A DNA stretch of 64,000 bases from Alphaproteobacteria bacterium UBA1301 (GCA_002307725.1 DBUB01000004.1:1-64000), one strand, 5' to 3'; positions 1 through 8,593 are shown, numbered from the stretch's first letter. Numbers and translations: made by a program. Notes: generated by a model from the letters alone, not told the origin.

Positions 1-424
1 ATGGCCTCAATAAAGATCGGCACTGCGGATCGGGATGTTCTCGCAACAGCCTTCGCCTCTGAAACTTGCCTGGCACTCCTTCGGTTCGAATGTCCGGGTC
101 AATGCGGCATTACTCGCTCGCCGGACAGTCTTTGCGTCACCGGACGATGTGGGAACGGGTAGCGAACCTTACAAGGGGGTGCGACAACCGATACGCTGTT
201 CGGTGCGAGAAGCAGTTGCAGCCGTTCATGTAGATGAACGAGCCGAGCGAAGAGGATTCACGCGGAGCCGCGGAGGCGCGGAGTTACCCCGCTTGTCATT
301 CCCGGCCGAGCACGGGCGCGAAGCGCGCGAGCGAGGGGAAGAGAACCCAGGTGCCGACGCTGATGAAGTCGATGCCGAATAAGCGGGAGATTTCACCCCG
401 ACCCCGTACATCTGAAAGTTCTAG
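1..424. other. Left-edge stretch without a supportable gene
   Basis: I find no protein I recognise here. Short open frames exist on both strands, but they overlap each other and a dispersed repeat (295-353), so I do not call them. An 18-base hairpin with arms CGTTCAT/ATGAACG sits at 223-240, followed by a run of near-repeats of the type CGCGGAG. The window may start inside or just after a gene lying to the left. Confidence 0.5.
295..353. repeat. Dispersed intergenic palindromic repeat, copy 1
   Basis: The stretch begins GTCATTCCCGGCCGAG and ends GAACCCAGGTG, with a GC-rich, partly self-complementary middle. The same ends occur at 62931-62990 and, inverted, at 63064-63117. Elements with this look are common between genes in alphaproteobacteria. 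No transposase is associated with it. Confidence 0.75.
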
Positions 425-1201
425 CTAACGCAAATAAGGTAATTCTATTTGTACGTTTTTTCGAAAATCTGCAGGATCAAACATTGTTAAGTCGCCGCTC
501 ATTGACAGTCGTTTAGTCAGATGTCGATGAAGTTCCTGTAGCCTCAATGTGTCAAAATAATTTGTCCTAAACGAACGCATCTCGTATTCCCGTAGAGTAT
601 TCCAGCCGAATTCGTCGATTGCCTCTGCCATGAACAAGGATAACTTTGGCCCCCAGCGAAAACCCTTAACCAACGCATATCGAATAGCACGAACGGCATT
701 ACCCATAGGATTTGGATTAGGTCGGAGATTTATTTCTAAGATTTTATTGTTCAAGTCATGGAAATAATCCGATTTAGCACTCAATCGCTTGTCAACTAAA
801 TCATATATGATTGCATCACAATTGAAGAAGGTAACCTCTCTAAGATCATCTACTGTTCGAACATGAACGTAGCCCTCTCGGTTAGCCCACGTGTGCTGTA
901 ATGGCCAAATATCAATCTGCCATTTCTTCGAAGGAAGTGAGTAGCCACCAAACCGATTTATCTTGGCTCCAACAGTCCTCATGCACTTTTCAAAAGACAG
1001 CAAATTTTCTGGATCAATGACGAAGTCAAGATCAGACTTGAAACCCGCATTCCCGAATAAGGCGATGTCCCGCAGCATCCCACCGATGAGTACTAGTCGG
1101 CCGTATTCACGAAGCATACTCAAAGACGCTCGCACATCTTCGCGCCCGCGGGAGTGCGAGTTCAGAAAGTACCGTATCCTTCTTTCAAGCTGGGGTGCCA
1201 T
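425..1201 (-). CDS. Pol-beta superfamily nucleotidyltransferase-like protein
   Basis: The 258-residue protein carries the head-domain signature of nucleotidyltransferases of the CCA-adding/poly(A) polymerase kind: LIGGMLRD near residues 38-45, followed by SDLDFV at 56-61, which supplies two candidate metal-binding aspartates (57 and 59). The rest has no familiar RNA-binding body, and the protein is much shorter than a CCA-adding enzyme, so tRNA maturation is unlikely. Its ATG lies inside the 3' end of the dGTPase gene (17-base overlap), so the two are surely co-transcribed and probably translationally coupled. Base composition is AT-richer than the flanking chromosome, which suggests transfer. 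The substrate is unknown; a role together with the dGTPase, for instance in phage defence, is inference only. Confidence 0.7.
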   Translation of the reverse strand: MAPQLERRIRYFLNSHSRGREDVRASLSMLREYGRLVLIGGMLRDIALFGNAGFKSDLDFVIDPENLLSFEKCMRTVGAKINRFGGYSLPSKKWQIDIWPLQHTWANREGYVHVRTVDDLREVTFFNCDAIIYDLVDKRLSAKSDYFHDLNNKILEINLRPNPNPMGNAVRAIRYALVKGFRWGPKLSLFMAEAIDEFGWNTLREYEMRSFRTNYFDTLRLQELHRHLTKRLSMSGDLTMFDPADFRKNVQIELPYLR

Positions 1202-2702
1202 TGACCGTATGCATCTCGCGGTAGTGTTTCAAAAGATCAGCGTGTAGGTCGATACAGAACTGATCTGTCATGCCCGATACCATGTCTGTTAGTAGCTGCA
1301 TCTCCCTGTAGCGAATGGGCAAGCCTGCGTCCTTGTGGTAACATGTTACCTTGCCCTCGAAAATTCGTCGATAGTTCTTCGAGATACGGCTGTAGGCATA
1401 AGAAGCAAACGGCGAGGTCCTCTTGCTGGACACATCTTGGTAATCGCACCTGTTGCATATCCCGAACCAAAGAAAATCCATCAGACGATTGATTGTGTTG
1501 TACCCATTTAATTCTACTTCAAGAACGGTCTTGTGGCCAAACGCATTCTCTCTACCGAAATTTTTGAGCGCTTTGCACAGGGCTCCAGCACGAGATACCT
1601 TAACGAGCTCCTTCTCAAAAGTCCCACTCACGATGTCTTTGTAGTTTTCCCTGAAGGCACTCGTCACCGCACAAACCATCAGGTGGATTGCATCAACCCT
1701 AAATTTCTGCGTGACAACATCTTGCAGTTCACTCGGATGTAATTTTTGCTGACGAAGTTGTGCAAATTCACGATGAGATAAATCGCAGAGATATTTTACG
1801 ACTGGGTCGAGCTTCTCAGTACCTTCCGGATGATATTCCAAAGATGCCAGAAGATCATTTAGTGAAACAAGTCCCTTCTTAATCGCATCTTCTACATCGA
1901 GAACTGAGTATGCAACGTCATCGCAAGCTTCCATCACTAGTGCTAGCGGATGCAACGCGTCTCCTATGAGCCCAGTTTCGTCTCGAATCTGCTTCACAAG
2001 AGATTGTTCGGAGGCAAAAAAACCAACCTTTTCTCGCGCAGGCTTTTTATCGTTGAGTTGGTCGGAAGCAGCAACATATTTCATTAGCGCTGCCAAGGTG
2101 CCAAGAGTCAGATTCAAACCGAGGTCATCACCAATAACTTGAAGCTTCGTGACGACGCGCAACGTTTGGGCGTTTCCTTCGAAATGAAGAAAATCGCTCT
2201 TGTGCTGAACCGAAAGCTGAGAAACGTCATTCGCTATGGCTGCATGTTCTTTGTTTTCTGGCGGATTGAACAACGCGTTGGCATTTCTCACAAACCAGGA
2301 ACGAATGGCATTCTCCCCTTGATGCCCAAATGGAGGATTGCCAATATCGTGAGCGAGCCCTACCGCTGCGAGGATGGAAGGAATAGTTCTCAATGCATCT
2401 TTTGGCAGCTTATCCGCCAAAGAAACGGCGATTTCGATGCCCATCGAACGTGCTAAGTTGGCTACTTCAAAAGAATGCGTAAGTCGCGTTCGGATGCTCT
2501 CAATGCTTTCGAGGGGAAACACTTGGGTTTTATCGCCCAGACGTCTAAACGGCGTAGAAAAAAGTATTCGATCATGATCTCGCTCTTGAGGTAGCCGAAA
2601 TTGCTCTTTGGCGAAATCCAGTGGTTCTGGCCTTTCAGGTTTTGGACGCTCTTTCAACTCTGAAAAACGCTTATTGCATAGCAGTTTTGACCACGCAGCC
2701 AT
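1185..2702 (-). CDS. dgt: dGTPase (deoxyguanosine triphosphate triphosphohydrolase)
   Basis: Enzymes of this family hydrolyse dNTPs, typically dGTP, to the nucleoside and triphosphate. The HD-domain metal site is visible: His76 in RLTHSFEVANLARSMG, then His118-Asp119 in GLAHDIGNPPFGHQGE. The N-terminal ERDHDRILFSTPFRRLGDKTQ block is typical of the longer, Escherichia coli-like type. I start at the ATG at 2702 (505 residues) because a GGGGCGATAGG stretch precedes it and the family block follows soon after; a longer frame to 2804 adds residues without family features. It is the first gene of a two-gene unit with the nucleotidyltransferase. dGTPases of this family can restrict phages by draining dGTP; AT-rich codons and an unusual partner fit an accessory role here, but that is unproven. 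Confidence 0.88.
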   Translation of the reverse strand: MAAWSKLLCNKRFSELKERPKPERPEPLDFAKEQFRLPQERDHDRILFSTPFRRLGDKTQVFPLESIESIRTRLTHSFEVANLARSMGIEIAVSLADKLPKDALRTIPSILAAVGLAHDIGNPPFGHQGENAIRSWFVRNANALFNPPENKEHAAIANDVSQLSVQHKSDFLHFEGNAQTLRVVTKLQVIGDDLGLNLTLGTLAALMKYVAASDQLNDKKPAREKVGFFASEQSLVKQIRDETGLIGDALHPLALVMEACDDVAYSVLDVEDAIKKGLVSLNDLLASLEYHPEGTEKLDPVVKYLCDLSHREFAQLRQQKLHPSELQDVVTQKFRVDAIHLMVCAVTSAFRENYKDIVSGTFEKELVKVSRAGALCKALKNFGRENAFGHKTVLEVELNGYNTINRLMDFLWFGICNRCDYQDVSSKRTSPFASYAYSRISKNYRRIFEGKVTCYHKDAGLPIRYREMQLLTDMVSGMTDQFCIDLHADLLKHYREMHTVNGTPA

Positions 2703-2938
2703 CCTATCGCCCCCCAACCAAAAATTTGATGAGCAACATACTACCCAACTGAATTTAGCAAACTCAACCACACATTTAGTCCGGGCGTGCCCAAACGGGG
2801 CCATACGACCGTTGCGGCCGTCTATTTAAAATGTGTATGCTACATAATAGCCATATGGTGTCTCCATCGGGGCAGATGCAGTTTTTGGTGCATAACTCAA
2901 GAATTTTGTACAACAACCACGACAGGAAATTCAGTTAC

Positions 2939-3120
2939 TTACCTGATGCAGAAATCTCGAAGGGCGAGGGTCAAAGGGCTCCTCGGGATGAGGATGCCGT
3001 TTGAACGCCTGCCGCGCCAGGTCGCCCGCGCCATGCGCCCGTTGCCATCCCCGAACGGATGGAGCGTGACAAACCAGAAATGGGCGATATCGGCGCGCCG
3101 CATCAAATCTCGAACGTGCG
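2939..3120 (-). pseudogene. Fic-domain protein remnant
   Basis: Reading leftward from 3120, one frame gives ADIAHFWFVTLHPFGDGNGR and continues MARA: an intact Fic motif (HPFxDGNGRxAR) with the usual preceding helix. Immediately after ARA the homology moves to another frame (DLARQAFKR), so there is a frameshift near 3020. A stop follows at 2939-2941. No N-terminal half is present, because the upstream bases are already the 3' end of the sensor kinase gene. The tail also contains CTCATCCCGAGGAGC, which resembles an intergenic repeat. Fic enzymes AMPylate target proteins; this copy cannot be functional. Confidence 0.75.
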
Positions 3121-4548
3121 CTACGCCGCGATGGGCTCGGCACCTTCCGGCAGGACCAGAAGCAAGGGCAGCCGTATTCGGATGGTGGTCCCGGGTTTTT
3201 CCGGCTCCGCAGCGAGGATGGTGCCGCCAAGCTGACGCACGAAGATCGCCACGTAGTCGGCACCGCGCCGTTCCGTGATCTTCGGCGAAACCGTGTTCTT
3301 CTTTATGCCGACGCCGTCATCGGCGACGGTCAGTTCGATCACATCGCCGACCCGTTGCACGCGCAACACGATACGACCCTTTCCGTCAGGAAAGGCATGT
3401 TTGATCGCGTTGGTCGCCAACTCGTTGACCAGAAGGCCAAAGGGGACCGCGCGTTCAGGGTCGATATCCAACGCTTCGCTCTTCACCTCTATGGTGATGC
3501 CCGATTCAGGGCCCAGCAGGCTCGCGGACATCGACTTGACGATTTCCTTCAGATAGGCGTCCACAGCGATCGCCCGCCCGTGACTGGATTGCGATATCAA
3601 GTCATAGAGCTCCGCAATGGCCGAGATGCGCGCCTGCATGGCTTTGTAGCCCAGAACGCAAGGGGCCGCGGTTCGCTTTACTTCGAAGGCGATCAAGCCG
3701 ACGACGATCTGCAAATTGTTCTTGATCCGATGGGAAATTTCGTTCGTCAGGGTCAAGGCGTCACGCTCGCGCTGTTTGCGGTCGGTGATATCCTCGAAGA
3801 CGAGAAGCATGCGACTGGTATGGTTTCCCGGCTGAGATATTTTCCTGGCATTCAAATTGAAAACGCGGCGTCCGAGACCGGGAAAATCATCCTCAATCTC
3901 GAAATTCTCGATCGATTTGTTCTCCGGCAGGACCCGCTCCATCAAATCGCGCAACGCCGGCACGTCCCATTGGTGCTGGCCCAGTTCGAAGACGCCACGC
4001 CCCTGTGTCTCCGCTTCGGTAATGCCGAAGATCGTCAAAAATGCTTTGCTGGCGGTCACAATCGTCATGTCGTGTTCGAGGACGACCAGGGGATCGCGGA
4101 TCGTGTCCACAATGCTTTTGGTGAGCAGCCAGTTGCGTTTGCTCTCCGCCCGCGCGGCGCGCTCCTCGCTGACATCCTCAATCGCGAGCAGGATGAAGCC
4201 GTCATGGTCGCCCGGCCGGAATATCTTACGGGCATTGACCAGCATCGTACGCCTGCCAATGGTGGGGAAATCATGCTCGACTTCGAAGCCTTCGACGGTA
4301 GCGCGATGCGGGATCACGCTCTCCAGCAAGGTGCGCAGCGATGGGATGTCCCACTGCCGATTTCCGAGTTCGTAAATATGGCTGCCTTCGGTCTCTTCGG
4401 CGCTGGTGCGGAAGGTTTGGTAGAAGGCGCGATTGGCCGACGTGATGTGCAGATCGCGGTCGAGAACGAGAAGGGCGCTCGGCACGGTCTCCACAATATC
4501 GCTCGCGGCAATATCGTCGACGACCTTTTTTCCAAAACTGTCCGTCAT
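3121..4548 (-). CDS. PAS-PAS sensor histidine kinase (HisKA_2/HWE type)
   Basis: The 475-residue protein has no membrane segment and is predicted cytosolic. It has two similar PAS domains (about 15-130 and 140-258), each with the related block QWD(I/V)P.LR.L.E.V.P. These are followed by the dimerisation/phosphoacceptor helix EISHRIKNNLQ with His273, and a HATPase domain with NELATNAIKHAF and ADDGVGI. This architecture is that of alphaproteobacterial kinases acting in general stress, light or redox responses. It lies 28 bases downstream of the response regulator gene, so the two probably form one operon and a cognate pair. The ligand of the PAS domains cannot be read from the sequence. Confidence 0.9.
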   Translation of the reverse strand: MTDSFGKKVVDDIAASDIVETVPSALLVLDRDLHITSANRAFYQTFRTSAEETEGSHIYELGNRQWDIPSLRTLLESVIPHRATVEGFEVEHDFPTIGRRTMLVNARKIFRPGDHDGFILLAIEDVSEERAARAESKRNWLLTKSIVDTIRDPLVVLEHDMTIVTASKAFLTIFGITEAETQGRGVFELGQHQWDVPALRDLMERVLPENKSIENFEIEDDFPGLGRRVFNLNARKISQPGNHTSRMLLVFEDITDRKQRERDALTLTNEISHRIKNNLQIVVGLIAFEVKRTAAPCVLGYKAMQARISAIAELYDLISQSSHGRAIAVDAYLKEIVKSMSASLLGPESGITIEVKSEALDIDPERAVPFGLLVNELATNAIKHAFPDGKGRIVLRVQRVGDVIELTVADDGVGIKKNTVSPKITERRGADYVAIFVRQLGGTILAAEPEKPGTTIRIRLPLLLVLPEGAEPIAA

Positions 4549-4576
4549 GGGCCGTGCCCCCGATGGTATCTGCGGC

Positions 4577-4948
4577 TCAGGAATGCGCCGCTAGCAGGTG
4601 TTCGAAAGAGGTTTGGAGCTGACGGGGCGTGTAAGGTTTGCGAATGCACTCTGCGTCCCCAATAAACAGAGCCCTCATGTCGTTGGTTACGAAATTTCCC
4701 GTTGTGTAGAGCACACACAAATGCGGGCGCATCTTGATTGCTTGGCGCGCAAGTTCAAAGCCGCCGACGACCGCCGTCTTGAGATAGATATCGGTAAAAA
4801 GTATGTCGATGTGTTGCGGCGAGCGCAGGATTTCGAGCGCCTCGTCGACATCGTTGGCTGACAACGTCTGATGACCCCAGTCTTGGACTGTCATCTCCGT
4901 TAACTCGCAGATGAAAGCATCATCTTCGACAACAAGTACAACGGCCAT
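4577..4948 (-). CDS. Single-domain response regulator
   Basis: The 123-residue protein is a bare receiver domain: acidic pocket VVEDD at residues 6-10, phosphoacceptor Asp53 in LFTDIY, and the conserved lysine in IRKPYT. There is no output domain, so it must act by protein contact or phosphotransfer. The frame stays open further upstream to 5110, but those residues have no receiver features; the ATG at 4948 directly precedes the first beta strand, so I chose it. It is followed 28 bases later by the PAS sensor kinase, its likely partner. Confidence 0.88.
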   Translation of the reverse strand: MAVVLVVEDDAFICELTEMTVQDWGHQTLSANDVDEALEILRSPQHIDILFTDIYLKTAVVGGFELARQAIKMRPHLCVLYTTGNFVTNDMRALFIGDAECIRKPYTPRQLQTSFEHLLAAHS

Positions 4949-5247
4949 AATGACGCTCTCTGCCGTAACAAATTGTGTTTCTGCTCGGCGGGATAGTGAT
5001 CCACCAAACTGCGAGCATCGCCGGTATGATTTTGCCGCCGCAAAACCCAACGCCCCCAAAGAGACTTTCCGCGCGCGCTTGGATAGGCTCGGAAAGTACT
5101 CACGCGCCATTGATCGCGAAGGGACCCATTTCGACCCCTCCCAACGAGGGGTTGAATTTTCCGTTCAGGTGCAGCGTGGCTGGTGCAGGCCGGGGCGCGA
5201 AGGGCCACAAGGCTCTTGGAGGGGTTTTCTGTTAAGCGGCCGCGGGC
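4949..5247. other. Intergenic stretch upstream of the response regulator
   Basis: No gene seen. It should hold the promoter of the regulator/kinase pair and the end of the glycine-zipper gene. A short hairpin ACCCCTC-CCAAC-GAGGGGT lies at 5134-5152, followed on the plus strand by TGAATTTT; its role is unclear because no plus-strand gene ends here. Confidence 0.5.
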
Positions 5248-5577
5248 TTACTCGTAGCGATAGTGCCGATGATGCTGGCGGTCGTAGTAATAGACCTTAT
5301 GGCGCTGGTGGTGGCGGGCGCCGCGGTTGGCGTTACGGTTGCAGTCGCTGTCGCGCTCAACGGCATTGCCGGCTAGGCCGCCGGCCACCGCGCCGCCAAC
5401 CACACCGACCGCGCTGCCGTTGGTAATGGCGCTGCCGATCAGTCCGCCGCCGACCGCCCCGACAACCGTGCCGGTGTTGTGATTGCGTCCGCTGCAGCGG
5501 TCCGCATTCGCCGCGCCCGTCGCCGCGCCGAGCGCGAGGAGAGCGGACGCCAGAATCAAAGAAGCTCGTTTCAACAT
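5248..5577 (-). CDS. Glycine-zipper envelope protein, small and exported
   Basis: The 109-residue protein starts with a signal peptide (MLKRASLILASALLALG, predicted cleavage after GAANA). A glycine-zipper region follows (GTVVGAVGGGLIGSAI and VGVVGGAVAGGLAGNAV, about residues 35-72), then a His/Tyr/Arg-rich tail ending YDRQHHRHYRYE. Glycine-zipper repeats of this kind form packed membrane helices in outer-membrane or periplasmic proteins. The ATG at 5577 has GGAGTGATCCC before it. A longer frame in the same phase extends to 6396, but it runs through the promoter region and lacks plausible protein features. The His-rich tail could bind metal; this is inference. Confidence 0.8.
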   Translation of the reverse strand: MLKRASLILASALLALGAATGAANADRCSGRNHNTGTVVGAVGGGLIGSAITNGSAVGVVGGAVAGGLAGNAVERDSDCNRNANRGARHHQRHKVYYYDRQHHRHYRYE

Positions 5578-6075
5578 GGGATCACTCCGTCTTGTCTTGG
5601 ATTCGCGCGACACGTGACCTGTGGGCGCAAGCAATGCGAACCTCAGAGACAACGCGCAGAGCACGGGATCGTTCCAGAGAAGAGAACTCATCTTCCTGGC
5701 GCCAATCCGCATACAGACGCTAGCACTTGGCTTTGCCGGCGTAAGGTTCGGCATATACCCAGCGCGAGTACGACGACGCTCAGCGCTGCGTAGTTTCCGT
5801 AGCGCCCTGGCGGCGGTGCTACAGCAAAGGCTTGTTGTCCCCACGGCGCGCCGCTTCGATGACAGCGATTTAACGGCCGCCGCGCGGATCGGGGCCGAAA
5901 TGCGCGCGGCCAACATGAGGTTGCCAAATTTGACAGGTGACATCGCTTTCGCTCCAACCCACTCCCCTCGGAGGGGGCAAGGCAAAACACGTGAAGGGCG
6001 TTGGCGACTGGGTGGGATTTGGGCAATGATTCGGTTCCACTGATTCGTCCGGCCGTCAGAAGAGGAGTACCGTTG
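5578..6075. other. Divergent promoter region, no gene
   Basis: About 500 bases between two diverging genes (the glycine-zipper gene leftward, EipA rightward). Open frames are present on both strands because of the high GC content, but none has a start, length or residue pattern that I would support. It should contain promoters for both neighbours. Confidence 0.5.
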
Positions 6076-6681
6076 ATGAAAAGGCGTGAGGTAATGCACG
6101 GATTGATTTGGGGCGCGCTCGCCGGCGGTTTGACCCCGATCCCCGCGTTCGCCGATGAAGACGGCGGCAATAGCCCAGCGAAGCACGAAAGCGACGACGA
6201 CACCTTCACCGAAAACGAGATCACCCGTTCGGCGGCCGATTTCTTCGGCATCGCCACCGAAGCCGCCGCCAAGGCGGTGCAACGCGTGTTCAAAGAACAG
6301 GGCCGCCCCGATGCCTACGTCAAGGGCGACGAAGGCTCCGGCGCGTTTGTGGTGGGACTGCGCTATGGCTCGGGCTGGCTGATCCGCAAAAACCACGAAC
6401 CGAAGAAGGTGTTTTGGCGCGGACCGTCGATCGGTTTCGATGTCGGCGGCAATGCCTCTAAGGTTTTCACCCTGGTCTACAACCTCAAGCGCGAGGGCAA
6501 CCTGTTCCAGCGCTTCCCAGGCGTCGAAGGCTCGTACTACTTTATCGCTGGCATCGGTGTGCTTTACATGCGCGCGGGCGGCGTGACGCTGGCCCCGATG
6601 CGCACCGGTGTCGGCCTCCGGGCGGGCGTCAATGCGCAGTACCAGGAATTCACCGAAACGCGCGACTGGTTCCCGTTGTAG
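6076..6681 (+). CDS. eipA: EipA/DUF1134 family envelope-integrity protein
   Basis: The 201-residue protein begins with a signal peptide (KRREVMHGLIWGALAGG, cleavage likely after PAFA) and carries the DUF1134 core. The family blocks AYVKGDEGSGAFVVGLRYG and GPSIGFDVGGNASKVFTLVYN are plain. In Brucella the homologue EipA is a periplasmic protein needed for envelope integrity and virulence. I start at 6076 because GAGGAG lies just upstream and the signal peptide follows directly; the frame extends to 6001 without support. A large palindrome lies 6 bases after the stop and probably ends transcription from both sides. Confidence 0.9.
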   Translation: MKRREVMHGLIWGALAGGLTPIPAFADEDGGNSPAKHESDDDTFTENEITRSAADFFGIATEAAAKAVQRVFKEQGRPDAYVKGDEGSGAFVVGLRYGSGWLIRKNHEPKKVFWRGPSIGFDVGGNASKVFTLVYNLKREGNLFQRFPGVEGSYYFIAGIGVLYMRAGGVTLAPMRTGVGLRAGVNAQYQEFTETRDWFPL

Positions 6682-6687
6682 GATGAG

Positions 6688-6765
6688 GCGAATAGCGAAT
6701 AGGGAGTAGCGAATAGGGGCTTGACCGGTTCGTCTGGTCAGGCCCCTTTTCTATTCGCTATTCGC
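6688..6765. terminator. Large palindrome between convergent genes, probable two-way terminator
   Basis: The outer arms are perfect 15-mers, GCGAATAGCGAATAG at 6688-6702 and its reverse complement at 6751-6765. An inner 12-base stem with one G.T pair joins 6715-6726 to 6736-6747 around a 9-base loop. It fills the gap between the stops of eipA and secF. The arms themselves are tandem copies of a GCGAATA unit. Confidence 0.75.
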
Positions 6766-6770
6766 TTATT

Positions 6771-7715
6771 TCACGCTTCGGCTGGGACTTTTTCTTCGAT
6801 CGAGCCGGCCGGCTTGGGCAGATAGAGCAGCAGCGCGGCGGCGACGTAGGTCGACGAGAAGGTGCCGACCACGATGCCGAACAGGATCGAGCCGGTGAAC
6901 TCGCCCAGCGCCGGCACGTAGAAATAGAGCGGAATGATCGACAAGGCGGTGGCGACCGAGGTCAGGATCGTTCGCGTCAGCATCTGGTTGGTCGACAGAT
7001 TGATCAGATCGGCCAGCGCCATGCGTTTGTACTTGCGCCGGTTCTCGCGAATCCGGTCAAACACCACCACGGTGTCGTTGATCGAATAGCCCGCCAGAGT
7101 CAGCAGCGCGGCGATCGAGGTCAGCGTAAAATCGAGATGCAGCAGACTGAATAAGCCTGCCGTCACGAACACATCGTGGCCAGTGGCAAAGGCCGCACTG
7201 ATGCCGTATTGCCATTCGAAGCGGAACGCCACCCACAGCGCGATCATGACGACCGCCAGAATTGCGGCGTAGATACCGGCGTGGAGGAGTTCGCCCGACA
7301 CCTTGGCACCGATCACCTGGACATTGAGGTAGGTGTATTTCGGACCCAGCTCGTTTTTGATCATCTGCGCCGCCGCGTTGTAGTCCTGGTTCGCCTTGGG
7401 CTGGACGCGGATCATCACGCACGACCCTTCCGGACTGGAACACGGCCCGCCGCCGACAGTCTGGATCACCTGGTCGTTGAAATTGAGCGTCGATATTTCG
7501 CCGCGGATCTGCGCCACCTGCTCTTGGCTGATGGTGTATGCCGCCTTGGCTTGCACCTCGACGCCGCCAGTGAAGTCGAGGCCGAGGTTGAAACCGTGCA
7601 CCGTGATCGACCAAATCGAGATCAGGAGCAGAAGCCCGTCGAGCGCAAACGCGTAATAGCGCGCGCCGATGAAGTTGATGTTGGTGGCTTCCGGGAGAAA
7701 TCTGAGCAGAGGCAT
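6771..7715 (-). CDS. secF: Protein translocase subunit SecF
   Basis: SecF is the inner-membrane partner of SecD and uses the proton gradient to help SecYEG export proteins. The 314-residue protein has the family layout: a first membrane helix (about 20-40), GLDFTGGVEV just after it, a periplasmic domain to about residue 140, then five membrane helices with GYSINDTVVVFDRIREN and NQMLTRTILTS. The length is normal. secD and yajC are not next to it on either side; upstream lie only an intergenic palindrome and the divergent dedA gene. So it seems to be transcribed alone, which differs from the common secD-secF operon. Confidence 0.95.
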   Translation of the reverse strand: MPLLRFLPEATNINFIGARYYAFALDGLLLLISIWSITVHGFNLGLDFTGGVEVQAKAAYTISQEQVAQIRGEISTLNFNDQVIQTVGGGPCSSPEGSCVMIRVQPKANQDYNAAAQMIKNELGPKYTYLNVQVIGAKVSGELLHAGIYAAILAVVMIALWVAFRFEWQYGISAAFATGHDVFVTAGLFSLLHLDFTLTSIAALLTLAGYSINDTVVVFDRIRENRRKYKRMALADLINLSTNQMLTRTILTSVATALSIIPLYFYVPALGEFTGSILFGIVVGTFSSTYVAAALLLYLPKPAGSIEEKVPAEA

Positions 7716-7739
7716 GAAGTTACGCGTCTTTTTGTTGGC

Positions 7740-7782
7740 GCGCTTCCGACCCGAAAACCGGTACCCACTTTTCGGGAAGCGC
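7740..7782. repeat. Intergenic palindrome (CCCGAAAA...TTTTCGGG type)
   Basis: The arms GCGCTTCC (7740-7747) and GGAAGCGC (7775-7782) enclose CCCGAAAA (7750-7757) and TTTTCGGG (7769-7776), with GGTACC in the centre. This is a palindromic element type widely scattered in alphaproteobacterial intergenic regions. It sits in the divergent gap between secF and dedA. A related copy is at 10093-10135. Confidence 0.8.
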
Positions 7783-7981
7783 TTATGAGCGGGCGAGAGA
7801 TAAACGTATTAGGCCTTGGGAACAAGACAGGTGCGCCCTGCCCGCATTAGCTGGGGCCTCGGCGCGGGATTTTCACCCATCCTGCGGCAAAATGACAGGA
7901 TTTGAGACCAAAGACTTGGCAAGTCCGCCTGCCCGCCCCCACTTAACTTCCCGACGGCACCAGAAGGACGGCCCGCAAGGC

Positions 7982-8593
7982 ATGGAGCAGCTCACCACCG
8001 AGATTCTCACCTTCCTTCGCACCCATCCCGAGATGGCCACGGTCGTGATCGGCCTGACCGCTTTCGCCGAAAGCTTCGCCTTCGTCAGCTTCCTCTTTCC
8101 CGGCTTCGCCATCCTGGTGGCGGCGGGCGCCATGGCCGGGGCCGGGCTGATCGATCCGGTTGCGGCAGCGCTCGCGGGATTTGCCGGTGCGGTGCTCGGC
8201 GATGCCATCTCGTTCTGGATTGGTCAGAAGTTCGGCCACGTCGTGCCGAACACATGGCCGTTCTCGCGTCATCCCGAAGCGCTCGAGCGCGGCGTGATCT
8301 TCTTCAAGAAGTGGGGCTGGCCGAGCGTGTTCGTGGGACGGTTCTTCGGACCGCTCCGCGCCTTCGTACCCCTGGCGGCCGGCATGTGCCGGATGCCGCT
8401 GGTGCCATTCTATGTCGCCAACATCGTGTCGGCCGCGATCTGGGCCCCGGCGCTGTTGTTCTCCGGCTATCTGATCGGCGCCATCGCGGCGAACGGATGG
8501 TCGATCGAGTGGAAGGCAGCGGCCGTAAGCGCCGCGCTGGCGGCATTCGCCGGCCTCATCTGGCTGGCGCGGAAAATCTTCAAGGCGGAATAA
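7982..8593 (+). CDS. DedA family membrane protein
   Basis: A 203-residue inner-membrane protein of the DedA/SNARE-associated family, whose members act in lipid-carrier flipping and membrane homeostasis. Family features: FAESFAFVSFLFPGFAIL, then GDAISFWIGQKFG, then FFKKWGWPSVFVGRFFGPLRAFVPLAAGM, with the conserved GR-F/P-R motif that is required in studied DedA proteins. About five hydrophobic segments are visible. The frame is open from 7892, but the protein begins sensibly at the ATG at 7982; no strong ribosome site was seen for either start. Confidence 0.88.
   Translation: MEQLTTEILTFLRTHPEMATVVIGLTAFAESFAFVSFLFPGFAILVAAGAMAGAGLIDPVAAALAGFAGAVLGDAISFWIGQKFGHVVPNTWPFSRHPEALERGVIFFKKWGWPSVFVGRFFGPLRAFVPLAAGMCRMPLVPFYVANIVSAAIWAPALLFSGYLIGAIAANGWSIEWKAAAVSAALAAFAGLIWLARKIFKAE

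Noticed and set aside
35..382. Overlapping frames at the left edge
   Set aside because: They run through a dispersed repeat and show no homology or ribosome site; another frame starting at base 1 stops after about 52 codons.
3355..4665. 436-codon plus-strand frame opposite the sensor kinase
   Set aside because: The minus-strand frame has PAS, HisKA_2 and ATPase motifs in order; the plus frame has no recognisable domain.
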